Source: JAPOUP01 sp965221405
Lineage (GTDB): Bacteria; Pseudomonadota; Alphaproteobacteria; Rhodobacterales; Rhodobacteraceae
DNA length: 64,000 nt
Assembly (NCBI GenBank): GCA_965221405.1
Contig: CBDCSE010000002.1
Coordinates: 1,302,001 to 1,366,000, forward strand
Direction of reading: 5' to 3'
Shown: positions 43,879 to 53,689 of the stretch, piece after piece
How positions within the stretch are numbered: position 1 is the first letter of the stretch
Layout: every line of letters starts with the position of its first letter
Made by a program: the position numbers and the translations under genes
The notes under the pieces: generated by a model
Told to the model about the DNA's origin: nothing
Databases searched by the model: none
Seen by the model: only the letters and a program-made list of their open reading frames with translations

Positions 43879-46800
43879 TCAGTCATTCGCGCAGGTTTTC
43901 CGGCTTCCTCCCCGCTGGTCACCGGAGCCGCATAACCGGTCGATCAGCGTACGGGCCGAGTTCGAACGGGGCGCCCACAACCCCCGGTCAATCGCTTCCG
44001 AAAGCCTTTCCGCGATCTCGGATAGCGCCGACGGGTTGTGGGTTTCGATAAACTCCCTGGTTTCCCTGTCCTCCAGAAACGCGCCGTGAACGAGATCGAA
44101 GTGATGACCACGCACGGATCCCGTGGTCGCGGCGAATGCAAAAAGGTAATCCACCGTGGCCGCAATTTCGAAAGCACCCCTGTAGCCGTGGCGCTTGACA
44201 CCTGCTATCCACTTCGGATTGACCACACGGCTCCTCACAACCCGCCCTATCTCGTCATCAAGCGTGCGGATGATCGGGCGTTCCGGACGTGAATGATCGT
44301 TGTGGTAAACTGGCCTGTCCCTACCCTGCAATGCCTTGATCGCCGCCGCCGCACCTCCCTCGAACTGGTAATAGTCATCCGAATCCAAAAGGTCATGCTC
44401 GCGATTGTCCTGGTTATGGACGATGGCCTCCACCCGGCTGAGTCGGGCTTCGAATGCAGCACGGTCTTTGCGGCCTTCCTCGCCGGCGACGTAAGCGTAC
44501 CCACCCCAGTCCAGATAGGCATCGGCGAGATCCGTGACGTCGTTCCAGAGCCGTTCGTCGATCACCGCCTGAAGTCCGGCTCCATAGGCACCGGGCATTG
44601 AGCCAAAGACACGCGCGGTGGACTCACCCGCCGTCGCGCATGCTGCCGCCGGGTTTAGATCCGATGGCTCGTCCAGCTCCATAACCGCACGGGCGGCACT
44701 GTCGACGAGCGCCATCTGCTGGGGAAACGCATCACGGAAAAAACCCGAAACCCTGAGGGTGACGTCGACGCGGGGACGGCCAAGGGCATCGGATGGAATG
44801 ATCTCGAATCCCGTGACGCGCCGACTCATACCTTCCCACCGCGGGCGGACTCCCATGAGAGCGAGGCATTGGGCGATGTCGTCTCCGCCCGTACGCATGT
44901 TGGCGGTACCCCAGGCTGTGACCAGCACCGCACGCGGCCATTCGCCATGGATCTGCAGATGCCTGTCAATCAGAAGATTTGCCGACTTCCAGCCAAGCGT
45001 CCAGGCGGCGGGCGTAGGAACCGAGCGGCTATCGACCGAATGGAAGTTCCTGCCCGTCGGCAGGACATCCGGACGTCCGCGCGTCGGGGCCCCGGAAGGA
45101 CCCGGCATCACCGCTCTGCCCGAAAGAGCCTCCAGAAGACCGTTCATCTCCGACGTCCCGCAATCCGCGATCGCTGGAGCGAACACCTCCTCCACCTCGT
45201 CCAGCACCATCGCCGCCTCGGAGCCAAGGCGCGGATCTTTCCGCCCACCGTCCCGAACGACGTGCCGGGCCAGAAGCTCCAGACGTTCCACCGTATCTCC
45301 ATTGCTGCGCCATGGATCGGCGGTGAGTTCGGCAAGGCACTGGGGTTTCTCCGGAGCCGGAGCGGACATATCGCAGTCAAGCGGATCGATGGATAGGCCG
45401 AGATCCCCGGCCATGGCGCGCAGCAGGGACGCGTTCCTTCCCTTGCCATCTCCACGGGGCACGCGCGCGAGGGCAATAAGAAGGTCGCGGGCGGTACCGC
45501 CATTCGGCGCGGTTCCAAAGACATGCAGGCCGTCCCGTATCTGCGCCTCCTTCAGCTCGCAGAGGTAGGCATCGAGTTTGGCGAGGTCCGCCTCATTGTC
45601 GTCACCCGCCATTCCGACATCGACGTCGAGGCCGGTCGCGGCGGCCAGCGTCAGGATTTCACGCCGAAGATGGTCTATACGGCGCGGATCAAGACCCGCC
45701 GCCTCGAAATACTCATCGACGAGAGCTTCGAGATCACGAAGCGATCCGTACGACTCCGCACGGGTCAGCGGAGGAGTGAGATGGTCGATGATCACCGCCT
45801 GGGCACGACGCTTCGCCTGGGTGCCCTCGCCGGGATCGTTCACGATAAAGGGGTAGATGTGGGGCACGGGGCCCAGAGCAACTTCCGGCAGACAGCAATC
45901 GGAAAGCGCCAGAGATTTACCCGGCAGCCACTCCAGATTACCGTGCTTGCCCATATGCACGACGGCGTGCGCACGCCAATGCAGGCGTAACCAGAAATAA
46001 AACGCCAGGTAACTGTGAGGGGGAACCAGATCCGGAGAGTGATAGGTCTCGGTCGGATCTATATTGTAGCCACGAGTGGGCTGGATCCCGATGACGATAT
46101 TTCCGAATTCCAGGATGGACAGCCTGAATGCCCCATCGCCGTCCGGTTTCACCCGGTGACCCGCACCCGTAACGAAAAATGGATCCTCCTCGGGGGCACC
46201 CCAGTGCGCCTCGATTCCCTCTTTCACCTCCAGTGGAAGATCCGAGTAATGCCGCCGGTAGATCTCGATTGGAAGAGCCACACCACCATGGCGGTCGGCG
46301 CGGTCTGCGAGCCAGTTGGTGGGCCCAGCCAGGATTTTCCGCATAAGCGCATCGGAATCCGCCGGAGCGCCGTGGACATTATACCCGTGTTCAGCCAATG
46401 CCTTGAGTACGGCGACGGTGGCGGCCGGGCTGTCCAGACCAACGCCGTTCGCCAACCTGCCATCCCGGTTCGGGTAATTCGCGAGGACGATGGCGACCTT
46501 ACGGTTTTCCGGTCGGCATCTACGCAGTGTAGTCCAGTTCTCGACAAGCTGGGCAACGAAATCGATTCGGTCACCGCGGGCGCTATAGGACGTGATCGGG
46601 CACTCGGTGGCTTCGTCAAGGAACGCCTTTCCCTTGAAACTGACGGCGCGGGTAAACACACGTCCGTCGACTTCCGGGAGTGCCACGTTCATGGCAATGT
46701 CTCGGGCCGAAGCACCCTTAAGACCCTGTTCCCAGACCTCTTCGGAAGATGACGACAACATCACCTGGAAGACCGGAGATCCGTCAGCCGCATCCGAGCG

Positions 46801-47667
46801 CAGAGGATTTTCCCGCGGGCCGTTGCCATCGGACGAAGCGACCGCAAAACTTGTGCAATTGAGAATTGCTGAGGGAGGCGCTTCGTGGAACAGACGCATG
46901 AGCGTTGCGGCGCTGACCGGATCCTTGAGGGAAGCCACAAATACCGGCAACGGATTGAGACCGCGGTGTAGCAGGCTCCTGATCAATCGGTTTATTGGAT
47001 CGAGTCCGGCACCCTGTAACAGCGCACGGTAGAAGACGACGGGGATCACCGGCGCGTCATGAAACCAGGAACGGCGCACCGCATCCAGATCGGACTCACC
47101 CGCTCCCGGCCAGTACGGACCCGCACGAAGAATTGGTCGGCATGGAACCGGCCTGTGACGGGGCTCGCGCTCTCCCCGGTGAACGGACAGCATCCAGCGG
47201 GCGTATCTCAGGAAGTTGGCGATGTTTCCAGGACCACCTTCAACCAGGTATGACCAAAGGGCATCGCAGTCCCGATCCGACGTGGTGCAAAGCGTGCGTA
47301 GCTCAGGATCCGGACGGTCGTCGCCGGGAAGCAACGTGAATGGCACTCCCGCTTCCGCAAGTCGGGCGGCATATTGTTCGGCGCCGTAACGCCAGTAGCC
47401 CAAGCCGCCGAGAACACGGGCGATGACCAACCCGGACCTCAACGCACAGTTCTCGACATGCAGATCGACCGACATTGGATGGATCAGGTGATTCAGCGAC
47501 GCAAGCCGGAGCGAGGGTGGCCTGTGCAGTTCAATCCTTGCATCGCTCATTGCCGCAAGCTCAGTATCGGCAGCGGAAATGAATACTATGTCGGCGGGGG
47601 TCTGGCCGAGATCAACCGGCCCCATGCCGTCATCTATTGATCCGGGTGTTGCGGCAAGCAGATGCAT
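43879..47667 (-). CDS. cobN: Cobaltochelatase subunit CobN
   Basis: A 1262-residue large subunit of the aerobic cobaltochelatase that, with CobS and CobT, inserts cobalt into hydrogenobyrinate a,c-diamide. Family landmarks are VIPVVFYRALLQGAGLDP, PVFVASLKDPVSAATL, RKVAIVLANYPNRDGRLANGVG, HAVVHMGKHGNLEWLPGKS, YPFIVNDPGEGTQAKRRAQA and PKWIAGVKRHGYRGAFEIAATVDYLF. Full length. No other cob genes are in the window, and I found no B12-box riboswitch upstream. Confidence 0.96.
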   Translation of the reverse strand: MHLLAATPGSIDDGMGPVDLGQTPADIVFISAADTELAAMSDARIELHRPPSLRLASLNHLIHPMSVDLHVENCALRSGLVIARVLGGLGYWRYGAEQYAARLAEAGVPFTLLPGDDRPDPELRTLCTTSDRDCDALWSYLVEGGPGNIANFLRYARWMLSVHRGEREPRHRPVPCRPILRAGPYWPGAGESDLDAVRRSWFHDAPVIPVVFYRALLQGAGLDPINRLIRSLLHRGLNPLPVFVASLKDPVSAATLMRLFHEAPPSAILNCTSFAVASSDGNGPRENPLRSDAADGSPVFQVMLSSSSEEVWEQGLKGASARDIAMNVALPEVDGRVFTRAVSFKGKAFLDEATECPITSYSARGDRIDFVAQLVENWTTLRRCRPENRKVAIVLANYPNRDGRLANGVGLDSPAATVAVLKALAEHGYNVHGAPADSDALMRKILAGPTNWLADRADRHGGVALPIEIYRRHYSDLPLEVKEGIEAHWGAPEEDPFFVTGAGHRVKPDGDGAFRLSILEFGNIVIGIQPTRGYNIDPTETYHSPDLVPPHSYLAFYFWLRLHWRAHAVVHMGKHGNLEWLPGKSLALSDCCLPEVALGPVPHIYPFIVNDPGEGTQAKRRAQAVIIDHLTPPLTRAESYGSLRDLEALVDEYFEAAGLDPRRIDHLRREILTLAAATGLDVDVGMAGDDNEADLAKLDAYLCELKEAQIRDGLHVFGTAPNGGTARDLLIALARVPRGDGKGRNASLLRAMAGDLGLSIDPLDCDMSAPAPEKPQCLAELTADPWRSNGDTVERLELLARHVVRDGGRKDPRLGSEAAMVLDEVEEVFAPAIADCGTSEMNGLLEALSGRAVMPGPSGAPTRGRPDVLPTGRNFHSVDSRSVPTPAAWTLGWKSANLLIDRHLQIHGEWPRAVLVTAWGTANMRTGGDDIAQCLALMGVRPRWEGMSRRVTGFEIIPSDALGRPRVDVTLRVSGFFRDAFPQQMALVDSAARAVMELDEPSDLNPAAACATAGESTARVFGSMPGAYGAGLQAVIDERLWNDVTDLADAYLDWGGYAYVAGEEGRKDRAAFEARLSRVEAIVHNQDNREHDLLDSDDYYQFEGGAAAAIKALQGRDRPVYHNDHSRPERPIIRTLDDEIGRVVRSRVVNPKWIAGVKRHGYRGAFEIAATVDYLFAFAATTGSVRGHHFDLVHGAFLEDRETREFIETHNPSALSEIAERLSEAIDRGLWAPRSNSARTLIDRLCGSGDQRGGSRKTCAND

Positions 47668-48005
47668 TCGCGTCGGTTCACACTGTTCAGGTAAGCTTCA
47701 CAAACGTGAGTTCGCTGATGTTTCAATCAATCTAACGTAAGATCCGACACAACATGGTTACCGGCGCGGACAGTCCGCTGGGGAAACACGCGGATGCAAC
47801 CTCGACGAGATCCACACCGACGCCATTGGTCGCGGGAGCCGTCTGCCAGCTTGAGCAGACGCAGGCTCCGTCATTGGGCGGACCCGGCAGTCCTTATGGC
47901 GTCCATGAGAGTGGAGGAAACCCGAAGGCGGATCATTCCCTTCCTTGCCACGGATCATGGATCCATCTTTTTCATGGGGACGAGACCACTGACACGCTTC
48001 CGGAA
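47668..48005. other. Leader region of cobN, with a stem-loop
   Basis: About 340 bases with no gene. A strong hairpin lies at 47835-47869 (GGAGCC/GGCTCC plus GTCTGC/GCAGAC arms). The conserved cobalamin-riboswitch B12 box is not visible on the minus strand, so I do not call a riboswitch. The hairpin has no T-run on either side. Confidence 0.4.
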
Positions 48006-48398
48006 TCATTCGACACGGCTCCATGTCTGTCCGCGGCATATCCCGAGGATGCAGCCTGAAACTTTCAGCGCCGCGCCCGTCAGCTCCATTCTGGCACCGT
48101 AAGTCCGATCGCGGTCCGGCGCCCAGATTTTACCTCTGGCGTATCTGCCCTCGCCCACCGGTCGCATCCCCCAGATCATACGTTTGCCTACGTCTTCGCT
48201 GTCAACCTGCCCGCCCGTGTCGTCGAAGGCTTTACGGATCACACCGCAGATTTCCGTGTCGCATCGGTAAATCTCCACATGCGCATAGCCTCCCTGATCT
48301 CCCGGCCCTGTTTCATAGAGCCCGAAAATCGGGTCAGCGACGGCTGATGTGGACAACAACACCCATAGGGTCAGCCCGGTCCATAAAGCAAGTTTCAT
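48006..48398 (-). CDS. DUF2147 family exported protein
   Basis: A 130-residue protein with signal peptide MKLALWTGLTLWVLLSTSAVA. The mature part starts DPIFGLYETGPGDQGGYAHV, then EIYRCDTEICGVIRKAF, IWGMRPVGEGRYARGKIWAPD and LKVSGCILGICRGQTW, the beta-rich DUF2147 pattern with conserved Gly, Trp and paired Cys. Function unknown, presumed periplasmic. The ATG at 48398 places the signal peptide at the start. Confidence 0.85.
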   Translation of the reverse strand: MKLALWTGLTLWVLLSTSAVADPIFGLYETGPGDQGGYAHVEIYRCDTEICGVIRKAFDDTGGQVDSEDVGKRMIWGMRPVGEGRYARGKIWAPDRDRTYGARMELTGAALKVSGCILGICRGQTWSRVE

Positions 48399-48419
48399 GA
48401 CTTCCGCCCTCACCACCAA

Positions 48420-48792
48420 TGAGTGTCAAAGGTCTGGCGCGAGGCCACTTAAACGCGACACTGGATCAAACCGGGCGAACGGACCCGGTTACCACCACGA
48501 CCGTTCCGCACCAATCCCCGCACCAGCGGAAACCCGGATCCTGCAACCAGACCCAAACAGACCGAATGGCGGTTTCTCCAATTCGCTCTATGCCGAGCCT
48601 CCAACAGAATACAAGAGTTACCTGATTGATTCCAGAACGAGACCCCGGGCGGGAACCAGTGACGGGATCAAGGGAAGCGGAGGATACCCGGGCACCGGAA
48701 CGTCCTGGTCTGCAGAGCTGTCAGCACCGCGGCGGCCTCGAATTCCGGACAGGGGTTCACGCACATCCTCGGCAGGATCGCGGGGTGAACGA
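48420..48792. other. Gene-free stretch left of ISKra4 element 1
   Basis: About 370 bases with no supportable gene on either strand. It ends at the terminal repeat of the ISKra4-like element. Confidence 0.45.
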
Positions 48793-50188
48793 GGGTGTAT
48801 CCCAACTTTCTGACGTCAGGCGGCGACGGCCTGGTTCGCCTTCCGGTCGGGCGGGTCGGGCGGCCGGAGGTTCATGACGCAGCCCCCGGGCGCGGGCATG
48901 GCGTTGGCGCCCCTCCGGGACCGGCGGGCGCCGGGGCGCTCCGTCCGCGGAACCCGTCATACCGCATCCGCCCCATGTTCCCGCGGAAGTGCCGGACGCG
49001 CGCGGCGACCTCCCCGTACCGGGCGCCGGACGGCTCCGATCCGCGCACCGCCCTCGCGGCCCGGCCCGCCATGATGTCGGCCCTGACCTCCGCGAGCCTC
49101 CGGCCGCGCTCCGCCCCGGCCGGCAGGACCGCCTTCACGGCGTCCGCCGCGCACTCGAGGCGGTGCGGGAGACCGGGCGCGAACGTGACCCTGCGCCCGC
49201 CGAGGATCCCGTCGCAGGCGTTCGGTATCCACCCCGCCCCCTCGGAGACGGCCACGGGCCCGCCGGCGCCGTGCGGCCCGCGCCGCCGGGCCCCGCGGTC
49301 CAGGCGCGCCGCGAAGGCCGGGGGCTCCGCGCTTCCGGAGGCCGCGGCGGCGCTGTCGACGGGGCGGGTGAAGCTTTCGCCGCCTCGGTCCCCGGGGAGC
49401 CGCGCCGGTCTCCGGTGGTGTAGATGGCCGCGGGCCTGGCTTCCCCGGTCCTCGAGGTGCCGTCAGCCTGCCTGCCCGCGACGCCAGCGGCCTCCTCCCC
49501 GTGCATCGGGACGCCGGCCCCGTCGATGGAGGGATACATGCGCGGTTCCGGCGGGCTGCCGCCCAGCACCTCCCCGCGCCCGAAGCGCCGCGCCGCCTCG
49601 CCCGGCGCCAGGGGCCGGCGCTGCGGGGAACCCGGCGAGGCGTCCGATCCAGAGGAATTCGCGACGGTCCGGTGCGCCGCCCCGAAGCCCATGAACGGAA
49701 CGGTCCCGGCGATGGCGCCCGCCGTCCCCGGCGTGACGGTGTCCCCCTCCAGCCCCGGCGCCCGGCCCGGCGGCAGACACCCCCCCGCCGCACCTCGACC
49801 CGCCGGGCCGGGGGCCCCCGACGCCAGGTCCGCCGCCAGCCGCGGAAGCCGGGGGCCGGACTCCGCCGGGACCGCCTCCGGCAGCGCCTCGGGCGTACCG
49901 TCCCCCGCGACGTCGCGGCTGCGCACCCCGCCCCTCTCGACCCGGTACCGCGTGTGCCCGCCCTCGTACGGCCGGACCATCGCCGCGCCTTCCCCGCCCG
50001 GACCTTCAGGATACTCCACCGCGTCCGGATGCCTGTGCGCATCGCTGCCTTCCTTCCGCTTCATGACCCGCGCTCCCGCCTCGCCTCGCGCGGCGCGCCG
50101 CCCGCCGGTTCGTCTGGACCCGGTCCGACGCGCCTACTCCAGAATCTGCGGGCGGAAAACGCGGATGTCAAAAAGTTGGGATACACCC
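48793..50188 (-). mobile_element. ISKra4-family element 1 (decayed, about 1.4 kb)
   Basis: The ends read GGGTGTATCCCAACTTTCTG on the left and the inverse of GGGTGTATCCCAACTTTTTG on the right. A similar pair of ends bounds the element at 56978-58323. The transposase inside runs on the minus strand in several frames. I could not identify a clean target duplication. The right end abuts a partial transposase-like gene (50189-50551). Confidence 0.8.
48860..50064 (-). pseudogene. ISKra4-type transposase, multiply frameshifted
   Basis: Minus-strand pieces in different frames align with element 2 and the ISKra4 family: DAHRHPDAVEYPEG near the start, RMYPSIDGAGVPMHGEEAAG (the DG-GVPM catalytic-Asp region) and WIPNACDGILGGRRVTFAPG further on. 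MNLRPPDPPDRKANQAVAA closes the protein. A deletion removes the GSGVVEGG segment present in element 2. At least three frame changes make it non-functional. GC content is extreme. Confidence 0.7.
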
Positions 50189-50551
50189 GCAAGGGGGTGT
50201 GTGGCCGCAAGCGCCCCTGGCCCACTCGCTTGGCCCCGGTGCGCTCGTCGTCCAGGGATGGCGCGCAGGTGGCCGCGCCGGCGGGGCGGGCCCGGTCAAG
50301 CCGGGTGGGTGGCGGAGAGGATCATGGTCGCCTTGTCGGGAGGGGCCCGGGTGTGTGCTGTTCGGCCTGCCGCCCGAGTACCTTTGACGCCAGCTCCGGA
50401 AAGTCTTGGTCGACAATCCCCTGGCTTCGCAGAAGCTGACCTGCGTGCCGTCCCAACGCTCGAACTCCGCCATCAGGGCCAGGCGATCGGCCTCGCTCCA
50501 AAACTTCCGGGTGAACCCGTCAACACTCATCGTCGGTGCATCGTCTGTCAT
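50189..50551 (-). pseudogene. Truncated transposase-like helix-turn-helix gene
   Basis: From an ATG at 50549-50551 on the minus strand: MTDDAPTMSVDGFTRKF, then WSEADRLALMAEFERWDGTQ and VSFCEARGLSTKTFRSWRQRY. This is an OrfA-like DNA-binding N-terminus as in IS66/IS3-type or related transposases. After RQRYSGGR the frame becomes Pro-rich and runs into the ISKra4 end at 50188. It is a fragment cut by that insertion or already frameshifted. Confidence 0.5.
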
Positions 50552-51154
50552 GAAGTAACCTCCGGTCAGGATGAATGGACCGGAAGATGCTCTCGCGCGA
50601 GGGCCGGCGAAATCAAGACGCGGGCGAAACGTCGTGCTTTAACCGCTTACGCCCGAGTGACCCGATGCATGACACCGGGACCGTCTGGTTGCACAGCACA
50701 CGGCAGATACCCGCCGCCGCGCAAGCAGCGGCGGGAAGCGCACGGAAGGACTGCGGACGGACGGTCCCGGAAGGGGCTGGCTGGCGGAGGGAGGCGCATG
50801 GCGGAACCCCCACCGAATGGCGGACCTGTCCGGACGGCTGGCGGATCTGTTTCCCTCATCGGCCGGGGGTCAAGGGGGTCGCCCCCTTGGGCCGACCGGG
50901 CGACGGACATCCCGGGGCCGCACTGGGCAGGGAGGACCGGACCCGGACGGGTCCGGTCGGAACGGAACGGTGCTGGTGAAGGGGATCCTGTGGGGGTCGT
51001 CATAAACAGGGCGGACAGGACATCTGGCTTGAGGTCGGTCGGCGGTGGGGAGGTGGAAGCATCCGGGTGCGGAAGGGACAGGCGTCACCGGGCTGTGAAG
51101 ACACCGTCCGCACCGGAGCCGTTGGCTCCAGAGACAATGGGCTCGACCACCCCA
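50552..51154. other. Gene-free, very GC-rich stretch
   Basis: About 600 bases between the truncated transposase and the AAA protein. Many short frames on both strands, all Pro/Arg/Gly-rich and without motifs. No terminal repeats or RNA genes recognised. Confidence 0.45.
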
Positions 51155-52723
51155 TCAGGGGATGCCGGCCGCCTCCGCCCGGACCTCCAGCAGGTTGCGC
51201 GCCTCGCGCCCGCAGGCGATGGCGACGAGATGGACGGTCCGGTCGCGATAGGTGTCGGCATAGCCCCGCCCGTGCATCTGGGTGAACGCCGCCGCCAGGG
51301 TGGCCTCGGCCGCATCGGGGCCGTCCGCCATCTTGAACTCGAGGATGAAGACCTGCTCGCCGAGCGACACCACCATGTCGGCGCGGCCATGGCTGGTGGC
51401 GGCCTCACCGCGCACATCGACGCCGATGGACCTGAAGGCCATGTGCAGCAGGCTGGCGTACCAGGCCTCGTAGCGGGCCAGATCCCCTGTCGTGTGCCAC
51501 TGGTAGGGAATGCTGGCCAGCCAGGCCTTGAGTGTGGCGGCGAAACCGGCAAAGTCGTGGGTCTCGAGCGAGGACCGGAGGCCGCGTCCTTGATCCACCA
51601 CGTCCGTGACGGTCTTACCCAGGTACTGTAGCAAGCCCTGATTCAGGCTGATCCGCACTTCCTGATTGGGATAGTCGAGCCGGTAGAGCTTGTTGAAGCC
51701 CTCCTGCTCCTCATCGGTGATGGTGAGATAGCCCGTCTGGAACAGCAGGGCTTCCGCACCGATGTCATCAACATCGAACTTCGAGACCAGTGACTCGTCG
51801 GCCAGGCATCCCTCCAGGTCCAGCGGGCTGACGGATTTCCTCTTCAGCGTCTCGAAGAGGAAGCGCGGCGAGCCGGTCTGGAACCAGTAGGGTTTGAACT
51901 TGCGATCGTTGAGCAGCAGCAGCACATCGAAGGGATTGTAGAGCCGCGCGTCGCCAAGCCAGTGATAGCCGTTGTACCAGGTGCGGATCGCCTCGCGGTC
52001 GAGCCCCGCGAGTTCGGGAGCGAACACGGTGTCGAGGTCGGCATCGGTGTAGCCGCAGAGGGTGGCATAGCGGGGATCAAGACTGATGTCCTTGAGATTG
52101 TTGAGATCCGAGAACAGGCTGACCTTGGAGAACATGCTCACGCCGGTAACGAACACGAAACGGACATGTTCTGCAGCCCCCTTGATGATGCCATAGACGC
52201 CGCGCAGGTAGTCGCGGTTGGCCCGGGCCCGGTCAGGGTCGCTGAGGGCATCAAGAATCGGCTTGTCGTATTCGTCGACGAGGATCACGACCCGCTGGCC
52301 TGTCTTGTGATGGAGATGGTAGAGAAGCGTTTGCAGACGCTCGGGGGCGACGTCCGCGCCGGCCAGCGGCTCCAGTCCGGCCGCATGTTCGATCAGGCCG
52401 AGCTGGTTGGCGATGCTGCGCTCGATATCCTCCGGTCGGTCATATCTCCTGTCAAAGCTCAGGCGCACCACGGGATGGGTCACCGACCAGTCCCAGTGGC
52501 CATGGATGGCCAGGCCCCGGAACAAGGCCTCCTGCCCCTCGAAGAGGGCCTTGATCGTGTCGACCAGCAGACTCTTGCCGAACCGCCGCGGGCGGGAGAG
52601 GAACCAGTGATCGCCACGCTCGATCAGGTCCCGGATCAGCGACGTCTTGTCGACGTAGTAGCTGCAGGTCTCCCGCAGGCGGGCAAAGGACTGGATGCCG
52701 ATGGGCAGGCGTTGGCGGGTCAT
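51155..52723 (-). CDS. AAA-ATPase-like / PD-(D/E)XK nuclease fusion (AAA_9 plus DUF1703)
   Basis: A 522-residue protein. The N-terminal AAA_9-type domain has FLSRPRRFGKSLLVDTI (Walker A-like, residues 43-56) and VVILVDEYDKPILD (Walker B). The C-terminal PD-(D/E)XK_9 domain has GRADMVVSLGEQVFILEFKMA, with Asp and Glu-x-Lys as likely nuclease residues. Large families of this architecture exist in Bacteroidetes and Proteobacteria, often in many copies; the role (mobile element or defence) is unproven. The ATG at 52723 follows GAAGGATCACG. Intact frame, in contrast to its neighbours. Confidence 0.88.
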   Translation of the reverse strand: MTRQRLPIGIQSFARLRETCSYYVDKTSLIRDLIERGDHWFLSRPRRFGKSLLVDTIKALFEGQEALFRGLAIHGHWDWSVTHPVVRLSFDRRYDRPEDIERSIANQLGLIEHAAGLEPLAGADVAPERLQTLLYHLHHKTGQRVVILVDEYDKPILDALSDPDRARANRDYLRGVYGIIKGAAEHVRFVFVTGVSMFSKVSLFSDLNNLKDISLDPRYATLCGYTDADLDTVFAPELAGLDREAIRTWYNGYHWLGDARLYNPFDVLLLLNDRKFKPYWFQTGSPRFLFETLKRKSVSPLDLEGCLADESLVSKFDVDDIGAEALLFQTGYLTITDEEQEGFNKLYRLDYPNQEVRISLNQGLLQYLGKTVTDVVDQGRGLRSSLETHDFAGFAATLKAWLASIPYQWHTTGDLARYEAWYASLLHMAFRSIGVDVRGEAATSHGRADMVVSLGEQVFILEFKMADGPDAAEATLAAAFTQMHGRGYADTYRDRTVHLVAIACGREARNLLEVRAEAAGIP

Positions 52724-53689
52724 GGGTCGTGATCCTTCATGGGAAGTCGACATTCTCTTGGCGGTCACGACCGTAGCCTTGTGATCGCACGGCCATCTCA
52801 CGAATGCCTTCGCAAGCCGATACACGGCAGGGATATTGAGCCGAGCACGTTTCGCGGCAATCTGTTCATGGGTGCGGAATCACTCGTCGCGCCTTCAACT
52901 CTTGGGAAATCGCACCCTGAGACGCCGCGCACGTTCCTGAAAGGCACTTTCGCTTCCCTCCAAGATATCGCAGACAGATTTCCGTATTTCTGCATTTTCA
53001 AACCCTCCGGCTGTATAAGCAATCTTGGGCAGTTCCCCATGCGGGTGTGGCCCGGCCTCTGCGATGATGATTTGATCCGCATCAGTGTTGATGACTAGGT
53101 TCGCATTGTGTGTCACCATGATAACCTGTCGATTGGATTTCGTCTCGACAAACAGGCCGACAAGTTCGTCGAACACAGACTTTGGATCAAGATTTTCTTC
53201 CGGTTGATCAATTATCAATGGTCGACCATCATCGTCATCCAACGCAAGATACAGCAGCAGCAGAACGATACCGCGGGTTCCTGGCGACAGCTTACGAATA
53301 TCCACGCCATCATATTCAATACCATGCCGTAAAGCCACTGGGTAAACCGCTTCAACCATGCCCGGAACTCTTCCTGTTCCGCTTGTGGGACTGGCGAGTG
53401 TTCCAGCAGCCCTTTCTGGTAGAGTTGTCGGAATTTCCCCATGGCCTCAACAACGTCGGCCGAACCACCTATTTCCCAAGCTTTCCTGAGAACTTCCTCA
53501 GCTCTTTCTCCAAGTGTCCCCCTGCCCCTGAAATCGCCACCCTTGCGAAGGTCAATAAGCCCATGTTTTGCCTCATCTGCCCAAGCCTTCACATCGACAA
53601 TACGCGCGACAGAGAACGACAGTTTACCGAGTGTCCCCGATGCAGTGGCCAACCGTGTCATCAAAGGGCGATAGAGATTTTCAAGGACA

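Noticed and set aside
47741..48010. Cobalamin riboswitch upstream of cobN
   Set aside because: The B12 box and the conserved core were not found on reading the minus strand; only a generic hairpin is present.
49424..51631. 735-codon plus-strand frame across ISKra4 element 1 and beyond
   Set aside because: It crosses element ends and is opposite recognisable transposase and nuclease-domain segments; composition is Pro/Arg/Ala noise.
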